DNA of 64,000 nt from Heterostelium multicystogenum. Its lineage: Eukaryota; Evosea; Eumycetozoa; Acytosteliales; Acytosteliaceae. Location of the stretch: positions 1 to 64,000 of the forward strand of contig RCNN01000065.1 of NCBI GenBank assembly GCA_003667245.1, written 5' to 3'. A program made the position numbers and the translations under genes. Positions 23,852-36,922 of the stretch are shown piece by piece. The notes under the pieces are model-generated. The model saw only the letters and a program-made list of their open reading frames with translations, was not told where the DNA came from and made no database searches. Within the stretch, counting starts at the first letter, position 1; the number at the start of each line of letters is the position of its first letter.

Positions 23852-26800
23852 ATGCCACCCAAACCATCGTCCAAGGTCGCACCACCCTCAACTGCCAGCA
23901 ACGCCACCACCACCAATGGAAGCAGCAACAGCGTAGATGAGCTGTCAAAGAAGGATCGTAATGCTTTGTCAAATGTATCAAAACTCTACGACGACAAGAA
24001 ATACAAGAAGGCTTTGAAAGAGGCCAACGACTTCCTCAAATTGCATCCAAACAACATCGACTGTCAGTGCTTCAAGACTCTGATCGTCTACAAGCTCAAC
24101 AAGAAGGAGGAGGCACACGATCTTGCCAAGACCATCCTTCGTTCGAATCTCTCGAGCTTCACTGCTTGGCACACACTTGGATTTCTCCATCGTCAAGACA
24201 AGAACTACCCTGAGGCACTGAAGTGTTTCAGAAACGCGAGCAAACACAACAAAGAATCTGCTCAGATCCTCAAGGATCTCTCTGTTGTTCAAATCTATCA
24301 AAGAGATCTCGTTGGTCTAAAGGTATCTATCGCAAATTAATCTATTCCTGGACACTTGTTTAGTTGATTGGTTGTTGAGATTCGGTATACTGATATCAGA
24401 TATTGCTTTTCAATGAATAGGAATCCTACACATCATTGCTACACATTCAACCAACCAACAGAGGAAATTGGATCGGATTGATCGTCACCAACCATTTGTT
24501 GGGCAATCTTTCACAGGCATGCAGTATCTTGACTGATTTCTTCGATGTATTGGATCAAGAGAATGTTGGATTGAAATTCACTGAATTGCAACTCTACAAA
24601 TGCATGCTCCTCGAGGAGATGGGTGAATACGACCAAGCACTCACTCTCTTGAAGGACAACGAAAAGAAATTGTTGGATAAGCTCTATGTAGGTGGCAAAG
24701 ACAATTGTTGAACCTATCCATCTTGTTCTCCATATTAATCAACCTCTACTACTACTCCTCATAGGTCAAGCAAAAGATGGGTGAACTCTACTTGAAGAAG
24801 AACCAATTCAGCGAAGCAGAGAAGATCTTCAAGGATTTGCTCAAGCTAAACTCTGAGAACTATTTATACCATCAAAAACTATGGGAGGCAAAGCAAATCA
24901 AATCACTAGGTATGTCGATTGTAGCTGAATACGAGTGCAATAGCTTTGGTATTAACTGTCGCGATATTATCATCAGATAACTTGACTGAAGGTCAAACAA
25001 AGGTATTGCTTGAGCTTTATGATTGGCTGCTAAAGGAATTCCCAAAGAGCATGATGGCTCAGAAGATCCCATTGAAATTCCTCGACGCCAACTCTACTCA
25101 ATTCAGAGACCGTTTGATCAAGTTTGCCAAGCATTTCTTGACAAAAGGTATTCCATCACTTTTCAACAACTTAAAGTCGCTCTACAACAACAAAGACAAG
25201 GTCGCTGTCATTGAGAAACTCTTCTTGGATCACCACCAATCGTTGCTTAACAATGGCACTCTTGTTGTTGAGAGCACCGCTAATGCTGAGACAGGTGCAG
25301 CAAAGGAACCACCTTCAACCACACTCTGGACACTCTACTACTTGACCCACCACTTTGATCGTCTTGGAAACTCAGAGCAGGCCTTCAAGTACCTAGAGGA
25401 AGCCATCAAACACACACCGACCTCCGTCGATCTTTACACCACCAAAGCCAAGTTGCTCAAGCATCAGGGTAATCTTGATGCCGCTGCAGAAACTTACGAA
25501 TACGCCAGAAAGATGGATATGGCCGACCGTTACCTCAACACCAAATCCACCCTCTACGCATTGAGAAACGATGACATCCCAGGATCTGAAAAGATCTTCT
25601 CCTACATCATCGACAAGAATGAGAACTTCCTCAAAAATATCACCGACTTCCAGTGTCAATGGTACGAAAAAGAAGCTGGTATGTCATATATGAGACAAGG
25701 TGAATACGGAAAAGCACTCAAGATGTTGCATTACGTTGAGAAGGTAGGTTAAAGTTGCTCCATTAACTAACTGAACAGTGTTACTGATCTAATCCTCCTT
25801 TCAAGCATTTCAATGAATTTATAGATGACCAATTCGATTTCCACAATCACATTCAAAAGAAATTGACTTTGAGATCTTATATCCAATTCTTGAGATGGGA
25901 AGATAACATTTACAAGAACAAACCATACCATGATGCCGCCATTTTAATTGTTAAGGTACCAATCAAATTTCTATTTAAACACCATCTATTTTCAAGTAGA
26001 AACTAACGAATCGATTCCTATCTAGATTTATTTGATATTATTACAAAAACCATGGACTCCAAAACCAGAAAGTGAAGAAGAAATTCAAAAGAGAGAAAAA
26101 TTGATAGAACAAAGCAAGGAGTCACCCAATTACGATTCTGAAGGAAACATTATCGATGTTGATGAGGACCCACATGGTGATAAATTGGCCACCGTCAAGG
26201 ACCTTTTGGTTCCAGCCAACAAGTTTTTAGATACTCTTCTCAAATATAACCCAGAATCAATTCCAGTTCACCAAGTTGCATGCCAATTATATATTGCTAG
26301 CAGTATGTATCGTTGTAACTACCACTATTTGTATTAATACTCTTTCTAATGATCATTTATCAATTTGCAGAGAAATATCAATTAGCATTGAAATCATTGC
26401 TAAAATTAAAGGAGAGCAATCCAGAGGACCCATTGTACCACCGTTATTTGGTTTCATTGCTTGCCGCTGTCGAGTCGGATAAAGAAATCAAGGACGATGT
26501 CAAACAAGCAATTGTAAGCGAACGTGACAATCTTTTGGGTGCTGGTGTTACACTCATCCAGTACAATGAAAACTACTCCAACGCACACAAGGATTCTGTT
26601 GCTCACAAATTCGTTGCTGGTGAAGCTATCTACACCATCTCCGGAGACAAGGCCCAAGCTCTTGCTAAGATCATGGACATCAGCGGTTCTGCAACCTGGA
26701 AGAACTGTCAAGAAAATTTGGATCAAATTAAATTGATTTTTGGAGAGGAAGATGCAAAGAAATATAGAGAAATCTGTCATCAAAGATTCCCAAATGCCAA

Positions 26801-26885
26801 ATGCTTCAAAGAGCCTGTCGTTCAAACACCCACACCAAACGCTACTCCAGTCGATGCTCCAACTCAAAATGGAACTGCTCAATAA
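23852..26885 (+). CDS. naa15: N-terminal acetyltransferase A auxiliary subunit NAA15
   Basis: TPR-rich scaffold that binds the catalytic subunit NAA10 and the ribosome for co-translational N-terminal acetylation. Seven exons (23852-24322, 24421-24687, 24765-24909, 24977-25743, 25806-25955, 26026-26302, 26371-26885) sum to 2592 nt, giving 863 residues, almost the length of the human protein. The start is Pro/Ser-rich. TPR helices follow (LYDDKKYKKALKEANDFLKL, WHTLGFLHRQDKNYPEALKC, LGNSEQAFKYLEEAIKHTP). The acidic linker around PWTPKPESEEEIQKREK and the C-terminal helices are also typical. All introns are in phase and no frame breaks occur. AATAAA overlaps the stop codon (26881-26886). A CACACCCAC box lies at 23754-23762 in the promoter. 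Confidence 0.94.
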
Positions 26886-28152
26886 ATAAATAAGAAATCA
26901 ATTTAAAACAATATATATATAATAAATCGTAAATATATAACTACTTGATTTCGTCTTCCCCAATTTCTTAACTTCTGCGAGATGAGTTTTGGGCAATTCA
27001 AAAATCTTTACATCAAGTTCAAATAAAAAACTGGCGCCAACCTCACTAAAATAATCAAATTCAAATGTTGTGTTGGGAGTTTCAAATGAATCTATTTCTA
27101 ACTGTCATATTGGATTTATGTGAAAGTGATCAACATCATCACTCAAGTTGCAGAAGTTTATTTATTTGTTATTGTTATTGTTTGTTTTAGATTTTTATAT
27201 TAAATAATTCCTCCTCCTATTTATCAATAATATTATTTAAACTGATTAATAACATAACACAACACAATACAAATATAGATATAAATCACTTAACTGAAAC
27301 ACTATCCATCAATCAATCAATAATAAACATTTAAATAATTAATTAAACATCAATCAGACAGCCATCAGTCAGGTCATCCCACCCAAATCAAAATAAATAA
27401 AACTAAGCAATTGGATATACATTTACCACTACATCCTACCACAAAGTGTGTATATCTAAATACATCACACCGCACCACATAGTTTTATTTAGATTAGGTA
27501 GTTTAGGTTTAGTAAGTTTACTTTGTTTTGGTAGAACTGAATATAGTTATTCATATCCAATAACACAACAACATAGTTAATAATAATAGTATTAATCATA
27601 GAGGTAAGTCAAAAACAAACAAAACTTAATTAATATAATTTCAAAAATTATCTTGGTATAAATATTAGTAATATCTAAATAATAATAATATTATTATTAA
27701 TCATCAATCATATAATCATCATCATATGATAGTCTACCTGTTCCTAGTAAACTATCACTCCCACCTAAAAATAATCAAAATATACACTCACTTATCAATA
27801 TAAACTATATCAAAAGACACTTCCAAACTATTCACTATCCCTTTGTTACCTCAATACCCTACCCACCGAATTTCAAGTCCATAATTATTAGATTCAATTT
27901 CAATATCTAATAGCATACTACTTAAAAATTTAACATTATTATATATATATATATAGTTTATATTTAACCAAACAAACAAATAAACAATAGTATTTATTTA
28001 TTGCTATTTATTCAGTGTTGGAGTTATTGTATTTGTTTATATTAATAGTCAAATCCAGCTTTCCACATTGAAAAAACAAATCAATACATTTCCAGGATAA
28101 AAATATATATATTAACAGGTTAAATTATTTGTAAAATAAAGGCAGATTTAGA
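26886..28152. other. Intergenic AT-rich region with promoter of the F-box-DOCK gene
   Basis: About 1.27 kb, very AT-rich. It has short TA repeats (27950-27965) and TAA/ATT runs near 27685-27705. No coding signal or RNA gene is seen. The last 200 bases before 28153 are A-rich, as expected for a dictyostelid leader. Confidence 0.5.
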
Positions 28153-31100
28153 ATGCTAAATATAGAGGAACCTAGTTTTAAGGTTGTTGTTGATAATACG
28201 GCGACAGGAACACAAACAACATACAAGCAGTCATATGGCAAGCCCCTTCCAACTATTGTCGACGATGAGGATTACAATCCAGAAAATAAAACAGTGACCG
28301 ACAAAAACGAAAACAGCAACACAATTAGCGACATTGCATATTATTCACGTCAATTTCTCAGTCCTTTCACGCGTAGTAGATCTTCAACTATTTCTGGCAC
28401 ACCTTCAACTTCACCCAATCGATTGTCTCAGCAAATCCAACAATGTATAATAAGCAATCCACAGCAGCAGACATCGGGACGTGTTTCTCGACCTAGCTCA
28501 ATGGACGACTATTCTCTAAAGAGAAGTCAACAGCTGATAAATTTAGACATCGGATCACTCACAATCAATAGCAATGGATCACTGACTCCAATTTCCAGTC
28601 CAACTCGATGTATTACTCCAAACTACCAGTCACCACTCACCCCAACACCATCCACACCATCTACCCCTATCGAAGTATATACCAATAGCCAGTTCGCAGT
28701 GTACCCCACTCCCTCGAAACGATGCTCGACTTCACTGCACCCGACCGAACTCCAAGACGTAATGAATGTCAATACCAACAAGGTATTCTCACCTCCAAGA
28801 CGTCGTAAGACATGTGCCTCGCTGGCATCTCGTGTCTACTCTGCCACCAACTCGCCTGAGCAAGTTCTCCTTCTTACACCACCGCCATCCACCGCAGATA
28901 CACCAGACTCGCTCTCACCTGTGCACAGTGCACAAACGAGTGGACAAGCTTTCTTTTACGCCTATACCGACGCACAGAATCTTATTGCCCAAGGTGGACT
29001 TTCGCATCTTCCAGCCGAGTTGCTTCTCTCAATCTTCCAATTCTTCACACCACAGGAGATATGTGTAGTTGGTATGACATGTAAATGGTGGCAAATTGTT
29101 TCCGAACAAAACTCTCTGTGGATGACCAAGTTTCAGGAGAATTTCCAACGTCCCTTAACAACTCTAGAGAAATTCCAAAATGCCAACGAGTCATGGAAAG
29201 AGCTTTATATTCAGCATTGTAAGACTACAAAAGCAAGTCAACGATCATCTGCTTACTCACAAATTCTGTTTATTTCTCCAGATTTCATGGATAGCTCATA
29301 CAGTGAGATTGAAAGATTATTAGTATTGTTTCCAGTTACTCCAGAATACGAACATGATATTACTATTTTATTAAATAGAGTCTTAGTAAGTCGCAATGAA
29401 TCAAACAGTGAAAGTAATACTAATACTCTTGTATCCACTTGCTAGACTTATCTTAAACATACAGAATGTCTATCAGAATATATTTTAAAGTTGGAGGAAC
29501 TAAAGAATATTCATACAATATTTGGAAATAAGGTTGAGTCGGCATTGTGTTTGTTGAACCATAGCCAATTAATTAGTTGGAATGCCGATGCTACATTTAT
29601 GGAGGAGTATGGTTACCCGAGTGAGTCACATTCAGATCGAAAGGAACGACTTCTCAACAATGCACTTGAATTGTTCATTGAAGGAAAATATTGGGAGAGA
29701 GCACTGATAATCATTAGAAAACTCAGAAAGAAATACAATAAGGATCTATCTAGACAAACAGATAAGCAACAGTTGATAAAGAAAATGGTTTTACTCTCTG
29801 TATGTAGAATCGGACGATAGGACGATGGGAAAACGATGGACGAACTCTCACTAACTACCACTTTAATCTATAGAAAGCAGAGCATACTTGTTACCAATCG
29901 ATTGAAGGCAAGGACGGAAGATTTTTCGAAGAGTATTTCTTTGTTGAGTTTAGAGGCAAAGGATTTCCAAAGTCTGTCGATGGCAAGAAGTTTGTATTCC
30001 GTGGAAAGGAGCTGGAGAAACTTGGATACTTTGTTGGAAGACTCAAAAACAGATATCCAGCTGCTGAAGTTGTTCCAAAGACAGAGAAGAACGATATTGG
30101 CTCCAGACAATACATCCACATACGCCCATGTAAACCCGTTTCAATGCCCAAGAATTTTGTGAGTGGCTCAACGACCAATGCCTTCAACACCAGCCAGGAG
30201 TCAGCCCATATGCGTCGATCCAACTACAAGAACGATCAATCTTTCATTAACAACAATGCTAAGGTATTCTTTTACTCGGTTCCTTTCAAGAAGCAGAATC
30301 AAAACTCAGTGCAAAGAACCGATAATGAGTTTCTTGACCTGTGGACTTGCCACACCTACATCATTGCCAACACAACTTTTCCAAGCCTGATTCGTTGCTG
30401 TGAGGTCAAATCCATCATTGAGATTGAGAAGAATCCACTTGAGACAGCAATTGAAACATTGGAAAAGAAGAACAAACAGCTAGAATCGATCTTCGAAACA
30501 ACAAAGCAAACTAAAGAGTGGTCTAATCTACTGACAATGGCGCTGGACGGTGTTGTTGATGCCGCTGTCTCTGGAGGAGTTAACATGTATCGTGTTTTCT
30601 TTAGTCTTTCGTATATCCAAGAAAACAACGGACACCTTCAGCTACTTCATAATCTCAAGAGCATCCTACTCCAACAAAAATCACTTTTAGAGACTGGACT
30701 CGACATCCATGCTCACTATTGTCCACCAAACATGAAGGCACTGCAGACAAAGATGGAAAAATGCTTTGAGAAATGGAAGCAGATTATCAGTGAACTCGTT
30801 GTCCATGAGCTTGTCGCCCAGCCCTCTGCTGAAATCGCCAAGCCTCCCTCGCCAATTAAGATGCTTGATGACATTGATCTGAACGCAGTTGCTCTGCCAA
30901 AGTTGAATTTGCAACAAGCTGTCATCTCTCCCAACAAGCAGATACTTCAAGCACCCCAGAAACTCGTCGCCACCAAAGAAACTAAGGTATGGGTAAACGG
31001 ACAGAAGCAGATACCCAAGCGTATCATCCCAACCTCTGCTTCGAAGAAGACGTCCACCGGTCCTACTACATCTGCACTTATGAAGGTAGCTGCACTCACA

Positions 31101-32210
31101 CCATCAAAGATCCCAACCAAATCAATGAACAAAACACCAATATCCAGCAGCCTTCTGTCCAAGAAACCAGCAAACACACCACTCAACGAAGTTTCCAAGC
31201 AGTCCAACAACCTGGCAAACAAATCACCAATAACACTGGCCCATACCAGTCCAATTGTACCATTACCGCCCAAACCAACCACCCCAATCTCACCAACTAT
31301 CACATCCACCAACATCATCAGCAAGTCCTCTTCATTCCCATCAACCTCTTCGACTTCTATCACATCTTCAGCAAGTAAGAAGTCGGTTAATCAACACAGC
31401 AGCATCAAACCAACAACCACTACAACTACCACCACAACAAGCACATCTTCACTCTATAAACCAACACTTAGTCATCTCGCTAAAAAAGAGTCGCCGCCAA
31501 CTAATACACCCAACCTAACATCGTCAAGCATCAAGCCACAGTCATCTCCACCCATCCCATCAAAGAAGACAATGACCAGCAGCAGACCTCAAACTCCACC
31601 TCACACCAAACCATCGATTGGACAGACACTAACAAACATCAAGAGACGATTGTCATCGTCAAGCAGTAGCAGCAGCAGCAGCCACAGTGAAGACAAGAAG
31701 GTTGCAAGCAGTAGCAAACCACCCAAGTTTAAACCAGAGTCGACTCTAAACACAAGTAGCACTACTACATCTTCTGTTGCGCTTAAAGCTAGACCTCCAA
31801 CACCACCTCGTCAATATCCACTGATGTCACAACAGCAACTTCAACAACAGCAACAATTGCAGCAACAGCTCCAGCAGGTCATCCCATCACTTTCGAAGCC
31901 TCCATTGTCTCCTGGAACTAAACGTAATGTAAAGTCATCAGCTAGCTCAAGTAGCAGTCAATTCAATTACCCTTCTGATGTTGTCGACTCGCCACTCATT
32001 AAGCATGGATACAACAAGCGTGTAGCCCTAACACCACTACCTCTTTCACTAAGCTTGGCAACCGCATCAGCATCGGCATCGATATCAACAACAGGCTCAA
32101 CAACAACAACTACAGCATCGTCGTCATCATCAATATCATCGACAGCCAACTCATTAAAACCACGACCACCAACTCCACCAGCAGCACCAAAGATTGCAAT
32201 TACCAATTAA
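28153..32210 (+). CDS. F-box protein fused to a DOCK-type DHR2 Rho-GEF domain
   Basis: Exons 28153-29385, 29446-29799 and 29874-32210 join in phase to 1307 residues. Residues 1-275 are Ser/Thr/Pro-rich. An F-box follows at about 284-330 (LSHLPAELLLSIFQFFTPQE, then WMTKF and SWKELYIQHC). Residues about 380-840 match the DOCK DHR2 domain, which exchanges GDP on Rac/Cdc42: ESALCLLNHSQLISW and IEGKYWERALIIIRKL (lobe A), KGFPKSVDGKKFVFRGKELE (lobe B), and LDGVVDAAVSGGVNMYR (lobe C; the Val-containing nucleotide-sensor region is present). The tail is Ser/Thr/Gln-rich with repeated RPPTPP SH3-ligand motifs. No DHR1/C2 domain is present, unlike classical DOCKs. The architecture suggests a GEF tied to an SCF ubiquitin ligase. 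Domain calls are by motif recognition; the fusion itself is clear because exon 1 is one uninterrupted frame through the F-box into the DHR2 start. Confidence 0.85.
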
Positions 32211-32350
32211 GAATCAAATCAAAACATCAATACCAACCTCATCACATCTATGCAATACCTAAACCTCTAACTATAGATTTGGTTTTATAGTTATCAGTTT
32301 AAAACAAATAACAACATATAACATCAAAAGTTCATCATACATATATTTAT

Positions 32351-32356
32351 AATAAA
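32351..32356 (+). terminator. Poly(A) signal of the F-box-DOCK gene
   Basis: AATAAA lies 140 bases after the stop in AT-rich 3' flank. Confidence 0.45.
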
Positions 32357-32480
32357 ACAAAATGTAATTTATTTATATTATCCCATTACATCAGACTCGT
32401 ATACTATATTCAATCTACTCATGTGATGAGCAGTATCTCTTTATTTCGAGGCAATAAGTACACCTATTTCTGCTCAAAAT

Positions 32481-32513
32481 TACAATTTACAATTTACAAT
32501 TTACAATTTACAA
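32481..32513. repeat. 7-bp tandem repeat (CAATTTA)
   Basis: Four complete copies and partial flanking copies of a 7-base unit lie 31 bases upstream of the ankyrin-type start codon. This could be a promoter or leader element, or a replication-slippage repeat. Confidence 0.8.
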
Positions 32514-32544
32514 ATGACTTTGGGCTCATAATGTGTCTTCAAAT

Positions 32545-34659
32545 ATGAATATTGTAGATCAGATAAATACTCGATTATTCAAAAGAATAATAAATAATCT
32601 ATATATATTTGGTGAGATTGTTAAACATATACACTGGACTCACTTTAAATATACTTGTAAATTCAGATCGATATATGTAAACTATGCTGGTTATCTTATA
32701 AAGAATGATCTATTTGATCAGCTAAGTCTGGAATATAGGATCAATAGTGTAGTTGGATGGTCCATTTTATCTTTGGAATATCTTGTTTCACACCATCAGA
32801 CTCAAGTAGATCTCATTAAGAGTTTGATAGACTCCTGCAAAGACCCTTTGAGTCTGCCTCCATTCAGCAATGCGGTGATCTCCACGGCAATCAAGCATGC
32901 AACTCCAGACTTTGATTTGGTTAAGCTACTCTTCAGAAGATTTACCGACTACATCGATGCCCATACATATGCAGCAGCCGCAGGAAGTGGAAGAGTTGAT
33001 ATCATTAAGCACTTGATGCTCACCTATCCAAACATACCCAAGATTGGGAAGTACGCTGTCATCTCTGCCTGCCAAAATAATCAATTAGAAACCTTGATAT
33101 TCTTGGATCAATATGAAAAGAAGATGGTAACTGATCTTCCTAGTGACAACATCGTGAAGTTCAATGTTGAGGCACTAAATTCGGCTGTCGCCAGCGGTTC
33201 AATTGAATGTGTAAAGTATCTGTTAGAGAATCGCACTGAAGGATGTAACAATAGTGCGTTGGATGGTGCTGCTAAAATTGGAAGATTAGATATTATTGAA
33301 ATGATTCGAGAAAGATATCCTCAGCTTGAAATCAGTGAAAATGCTGTAGTAGCAGCAATAAATCATGGCCACCTGGATCTGCTTAAATATTTCTTTGATA
33401 ACAATCTAATTCCGCCAATACTCATTACAAGGGATTACTTCTCTTCTGCGATCTCATCAGTGGAGATCTATTCATACTTGGTTTTGGAGAAAAAGGTGAA
33501 CCTAAAGGCGGTTTCAAATACATTGCTGGATCGGTGTGGAGCAGATTTAATTTACTTTCTTTTTGAAAATCAATCAGCATTACCAAAGGATTTGTTGAAA
33601 TTGAGCTTGCCAAATATCATAATGTACGCTGCTCGACTCGGACGTACAGATATTATTAAATACCTAGCTTCAAATTTTAAACAATCGTTACAATCAAATT
33701 TCCAATCTATCATATCATTTTGCCAAAATCCAGACGCAGTCCGAGAGCTTTTGAAAACGCATAAGAAACATTTCCCGAGAATAATGCCACCACCTCTCGA
33801 CGTGAAAGTGGAAGACAGAGGTAGAATCTATGATCTTGTCACACTTTTGGATCAGAATGGCATAACCTACAATCCAACGATTTCAGAAAAATATGTTTCA
33901 GAAATATCTTTGGAGCTATTCCAATTCTTTGAGAAAAAGTATAAATTGGTAGTAAATGGCACATATGCACTGCATGCTGCATCCAAAGGGATACTAGATC
34001 TAGTAATGTATCTCCATAAAATGGGATATCCAATTCCTGTGGAATCTATTAACCGAGCTTTTTTTGGCAATCACCTGAATGTATTGAGGTATCTAATTGA
34101 AGATGTTTTTCAATATAATTCAAGTAGTAATCAAGCCCAAGAAATACTAAACTCATCATTTAAGTCAAACAATCTCGGGATCATAGTCTATATAGCAAAT
34201 AGATTCAAGGAGCTACGCCCAAGCATATCAATATTCCCTCATTTGTTGCGAGCAAACAGTTTAGAGATTACAGAGTTCGTAGTCGAGCGATATGGCCACA
34301 GATTAAAAAGCGAGGTGAGAGATGCTATTGAGATGAGATTCATGTATGGTGTGGACTTCGATATAGTGCACTGTTTATGCAAGAATTTCTCAGAGTTTTT
34401 CATTTTTGATGTACGCAACCTCAGTTCATTTCTCACTGCTAGCAGTATAGATTTTCTCACCATACTCTTAGATTCTTTCCATGACCAGATAGATTATTGG
34501 TCAACTCCTGTACTTCTCCAAGTGAGGTCTTTGGATGTTTTGTCATTTCTACTTAAACGTATTAAACTTAAACCTGACTGGAAAGAAAAGCTAATAACCA
34601 ATGCAGATAATTACGGACTGTATGAAATATCTAATTTCCTAACAAATTATAAAGAATAA
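32545..34659 (+). CDS. Dictyostelid ankyrin-type repeat protein
   Basis: A single exon of 704 residues. The N-terminus (NLYIFGEIVKHIHW) resembles the F-box-like start of the expanded dictyostelid ankyrin family. Many degenerate 30-35-residue helical repeats follow, with the pattern A-A-x-x-G-x-x-D-I-I-K-x-L: AAAAGSGRVDIIKHLM, AAKIGRLDIIEMI, YAARLGRTDIIKYLAS. The last third is more diverged. The function is probably protein binding. I start at ATG 32545 because the upstream part of the frame has no ATG. A five-codon upstream ORF (32531-32548) overlaps this start as ATGA, which could modulate translation. The frame is intact. Confidence 0.8.
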   Translation: MNIVDQINTRLFKRIINNLYIFGEIVKHIHWTHFKYTCKFRSIYVNYAGYLIKNDLFDQLSLEYRINSVVGWSILSLEYLVSHHQTQVDLIKSLIDSCKDPLSLPPFSNAVISTAIKHATPDFDLVKLLFRRFTDYIDAHTYAAAAGSGRVDIIKHLMLTYPNIPKIGKYAVISACQNNQLETLIFLDQYEKKMVTDLPSDNIVKFNVEALNSAVASGSIECVKYLLENRTEGCNNSALDGAAKIGRLDIIEMIRERYPQLEISENAVVAAINHGHLDLLKYFFDNNLIPPILITRDYFSSAISSVEIYSYLVLEKKVNLKAVSNTLLDRCGADLIYFLFENQSALPKDLLKLSLPNIIMYAARLGRTDIIKYLASNFKQSLQSNFQSIISFCQNPDAVRELLKTHKKHFPRIMPPPLDVKVEDRGRIYDLVTLLDQNGITYNPTISEKYVSEISLELFQFFEKKYKLVVNGTYALHAASKGILDLVMYLHKMGYPIPVESINRAFFGNHLNVLRYLIEDVFQYNSSSNQAQEILNSSFKSNNLGIIVYIANRFKELRPSISIFPHLLRANSLEITEFVVERYGHRLKSEVRDAIEMRFMYGVDFDIVHCLCKNFSEFFIFDVRNLSSFLTASSIDFLTILLDSFHDQIDYWSTPVLLQVRSLDVLSFLLKRIKLKPDWKEKLITNADNYGLYEISNFLTNYKE

Positions 34660-36922
34660 AGGACTGCCATTTTGAAATATTTCTTCCATGATCTTGACAT
34701 ATGTCGAGGTTAAACCCGCTATTGTATTTTCTGAAAACTGTTAAAATGAAATCTAGTTGCAAGGACTTTGAAATTTAAGTTTATCCTGGTATAGGTAAGA
34801 ATGATTCGAAGATTAAGTTAAAATGCTAAAGATTAAATATAGAGTATTTAAAGAGTCTAAAGAATGTCATCAAAAATTCACTTCTTTGTGCCTTTCTTAA
34901 ACGATACTGTACTAGATGATTCTTAGTAATAATAACTGAAGCCCACAATAAGGAGTTTGAAAAGAGAATAAATGAAATTGTATATTATTTAGTTCGTTTT
35001 TGTGAAAACAACCTTTGATATATGTAAGGTTGTATTTTTACTATATTGACATGCATGATTTACTAATATGTTCGATGCTTCGCTGTTAGTTGTGTTGTTG
35101 TTTGTTATTGTTTGCTAGGTGCAAGATCATTATTTCAATAGCAGTCTTCTCTTTGTGAAATACATATAAATTAAAAAGCTAGAGGCAGAGACAACAGAGA
35201 ACCACAATATATTTCGTTTTGCGTTTGACTTTTTATCTGTTTCTTCGCTTTCTGTAGAGAACCGTTTGAATATCGATCTAAATATCATTATCGTTTCTTT
35301 TTCTGCTGACTACATTCATTGTATTATTGATGATTCATCAATCAACAAGATTAATAATGGCTCCTAGTCCAAAATAGTCGTTTACTATACATACAAATTA
35401 GGTTGCCAAGCAAATCTAACAATGCAATCAATCAATCTTTTTTGTGCCTCTTTTAGCTTGAAAAATGATTTTTTTTTAGTTTTTTTTATTTATTGTCAAA
35501 TAGTCAAAAAGTATTAATTTTTTAGTTGATACACAGAATCAGACATTTTATTTTACAACTTTATAATGGATACAAAATGAAGGTGCTCTTTCTATCGATT
35601 CAAATTTAAAGATTCAAATAAACTCAAGTAATTATGGCCAATTTACTTGAGTAAATCAACCTTTCTTGGTAGCAAGCTACACTGATCAACCATATTTTTT
35701 CAACTTCTAGAGAGTGGTTTATTTTCAATTAGAAAATTGGCAGTTTGTACTAAAACATAAAATATTTCCACTCTTCTATCTTTCTTAAGATCTGTCAATC
35801 ATCAACTTGGATTGAAATTCATACTCCTTGATCCATCCAACCGGAATGTTTATATGTTGGTGTCGAATATTTTCAAATTTTATTGTTTATGGATACATAT
35901 CAAATATACAAAAAACCAATATAAGTAGTTTGGATTTTGGAATTCCTTCACCTCAACAGAAGTGAAAGTTGTACCAGTGAAGAAAAGGACTATTGCAAGA
36001 TCTTGTCCATAGAAGAGTTTTTATATCGAAACAAGTAACCTCTTTACAATGTCCCTATATCTTCTCGTGATCCACTGCTGGCCAATTTGTATTAGATACT
36101 TTACTCTGGATACGATTTTGACTGTACTTTATCAAAAACATTTAATTTCATTAAGGATATATTTCTAATAACCCAAATTATGTTCCCCGTAAGATTCATG
36201 GTTAGAAGTATAGTTAAATGCTTAACTTTTATCCAAATAGTCCAAAAACTTATAAAAATGAACAGGAGTATGTCTTCTAATTGCCCCAACAATTCTATGA
36301 ATTCAGCAGCAACTACAGGAAATCTTCAATTGTAGAGTTCTTACACAACAGATTTAATAAGGATTAGATAGTGTAGACATCAATGGATAAATGAAGGTTG
36401 TGAGATTCTAGATAGAGTTCTGAAAAGAAGGATGCTCATCCAAATTGTTAGAACAGATCCCTCGAGAACATCACAACATATTCTAATAATACCACTCACA
36501 GATAACTAAATGGATAATCTTGCTGGGCTTTACAATCATGATACCCTTGAATGGTTCCACCAAAATCAAACTGAACACTGTTCAAAATATGCCTTTACAT
36601 ACTCAATTTAAGCCAACAGACTTTCCAATCCTCAGTGGATTTACTGTACTTATATTGACAAGGAATTACAAAAGTCAAATTCCTGGTCAACAACACAACA
36701 CTGCAGCCTAGTCCTGGATCAGTATTCAGCAGCGACTTAGAACTGCTCAACATAATCAACTCAATGATCTGTACACTTTAAAACAAGTAATAATAAAAGA
36801 ATATTTGGTTTAAATTTAAAAATATTTGTTTTGAAGTTTTTTCTCCAAATGCAAATATTACCTCTCAATTTTCTTTTAGGAATTTATTGATTTTGATGAT
36901 TATATATGATAATTTTGTTATA
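34660..36922. other. Intergenic region, no supported gene
   Basis: About 2.3 kb. The 35.9-36.7 kb part is less AT-rich and contains broken protein-like frames on both strands, possibly the relic of a gene or retroelement, but I cannot assign it. The rest is AT-rich spacer. Confidence 0.45.

Noticed and set aside
35900..36720. Degraded retrotransposon
   Set aside because: Some broken protein-like frames occur, but no reverse transcriptase, integrase or terminal repeat motif could be identified.
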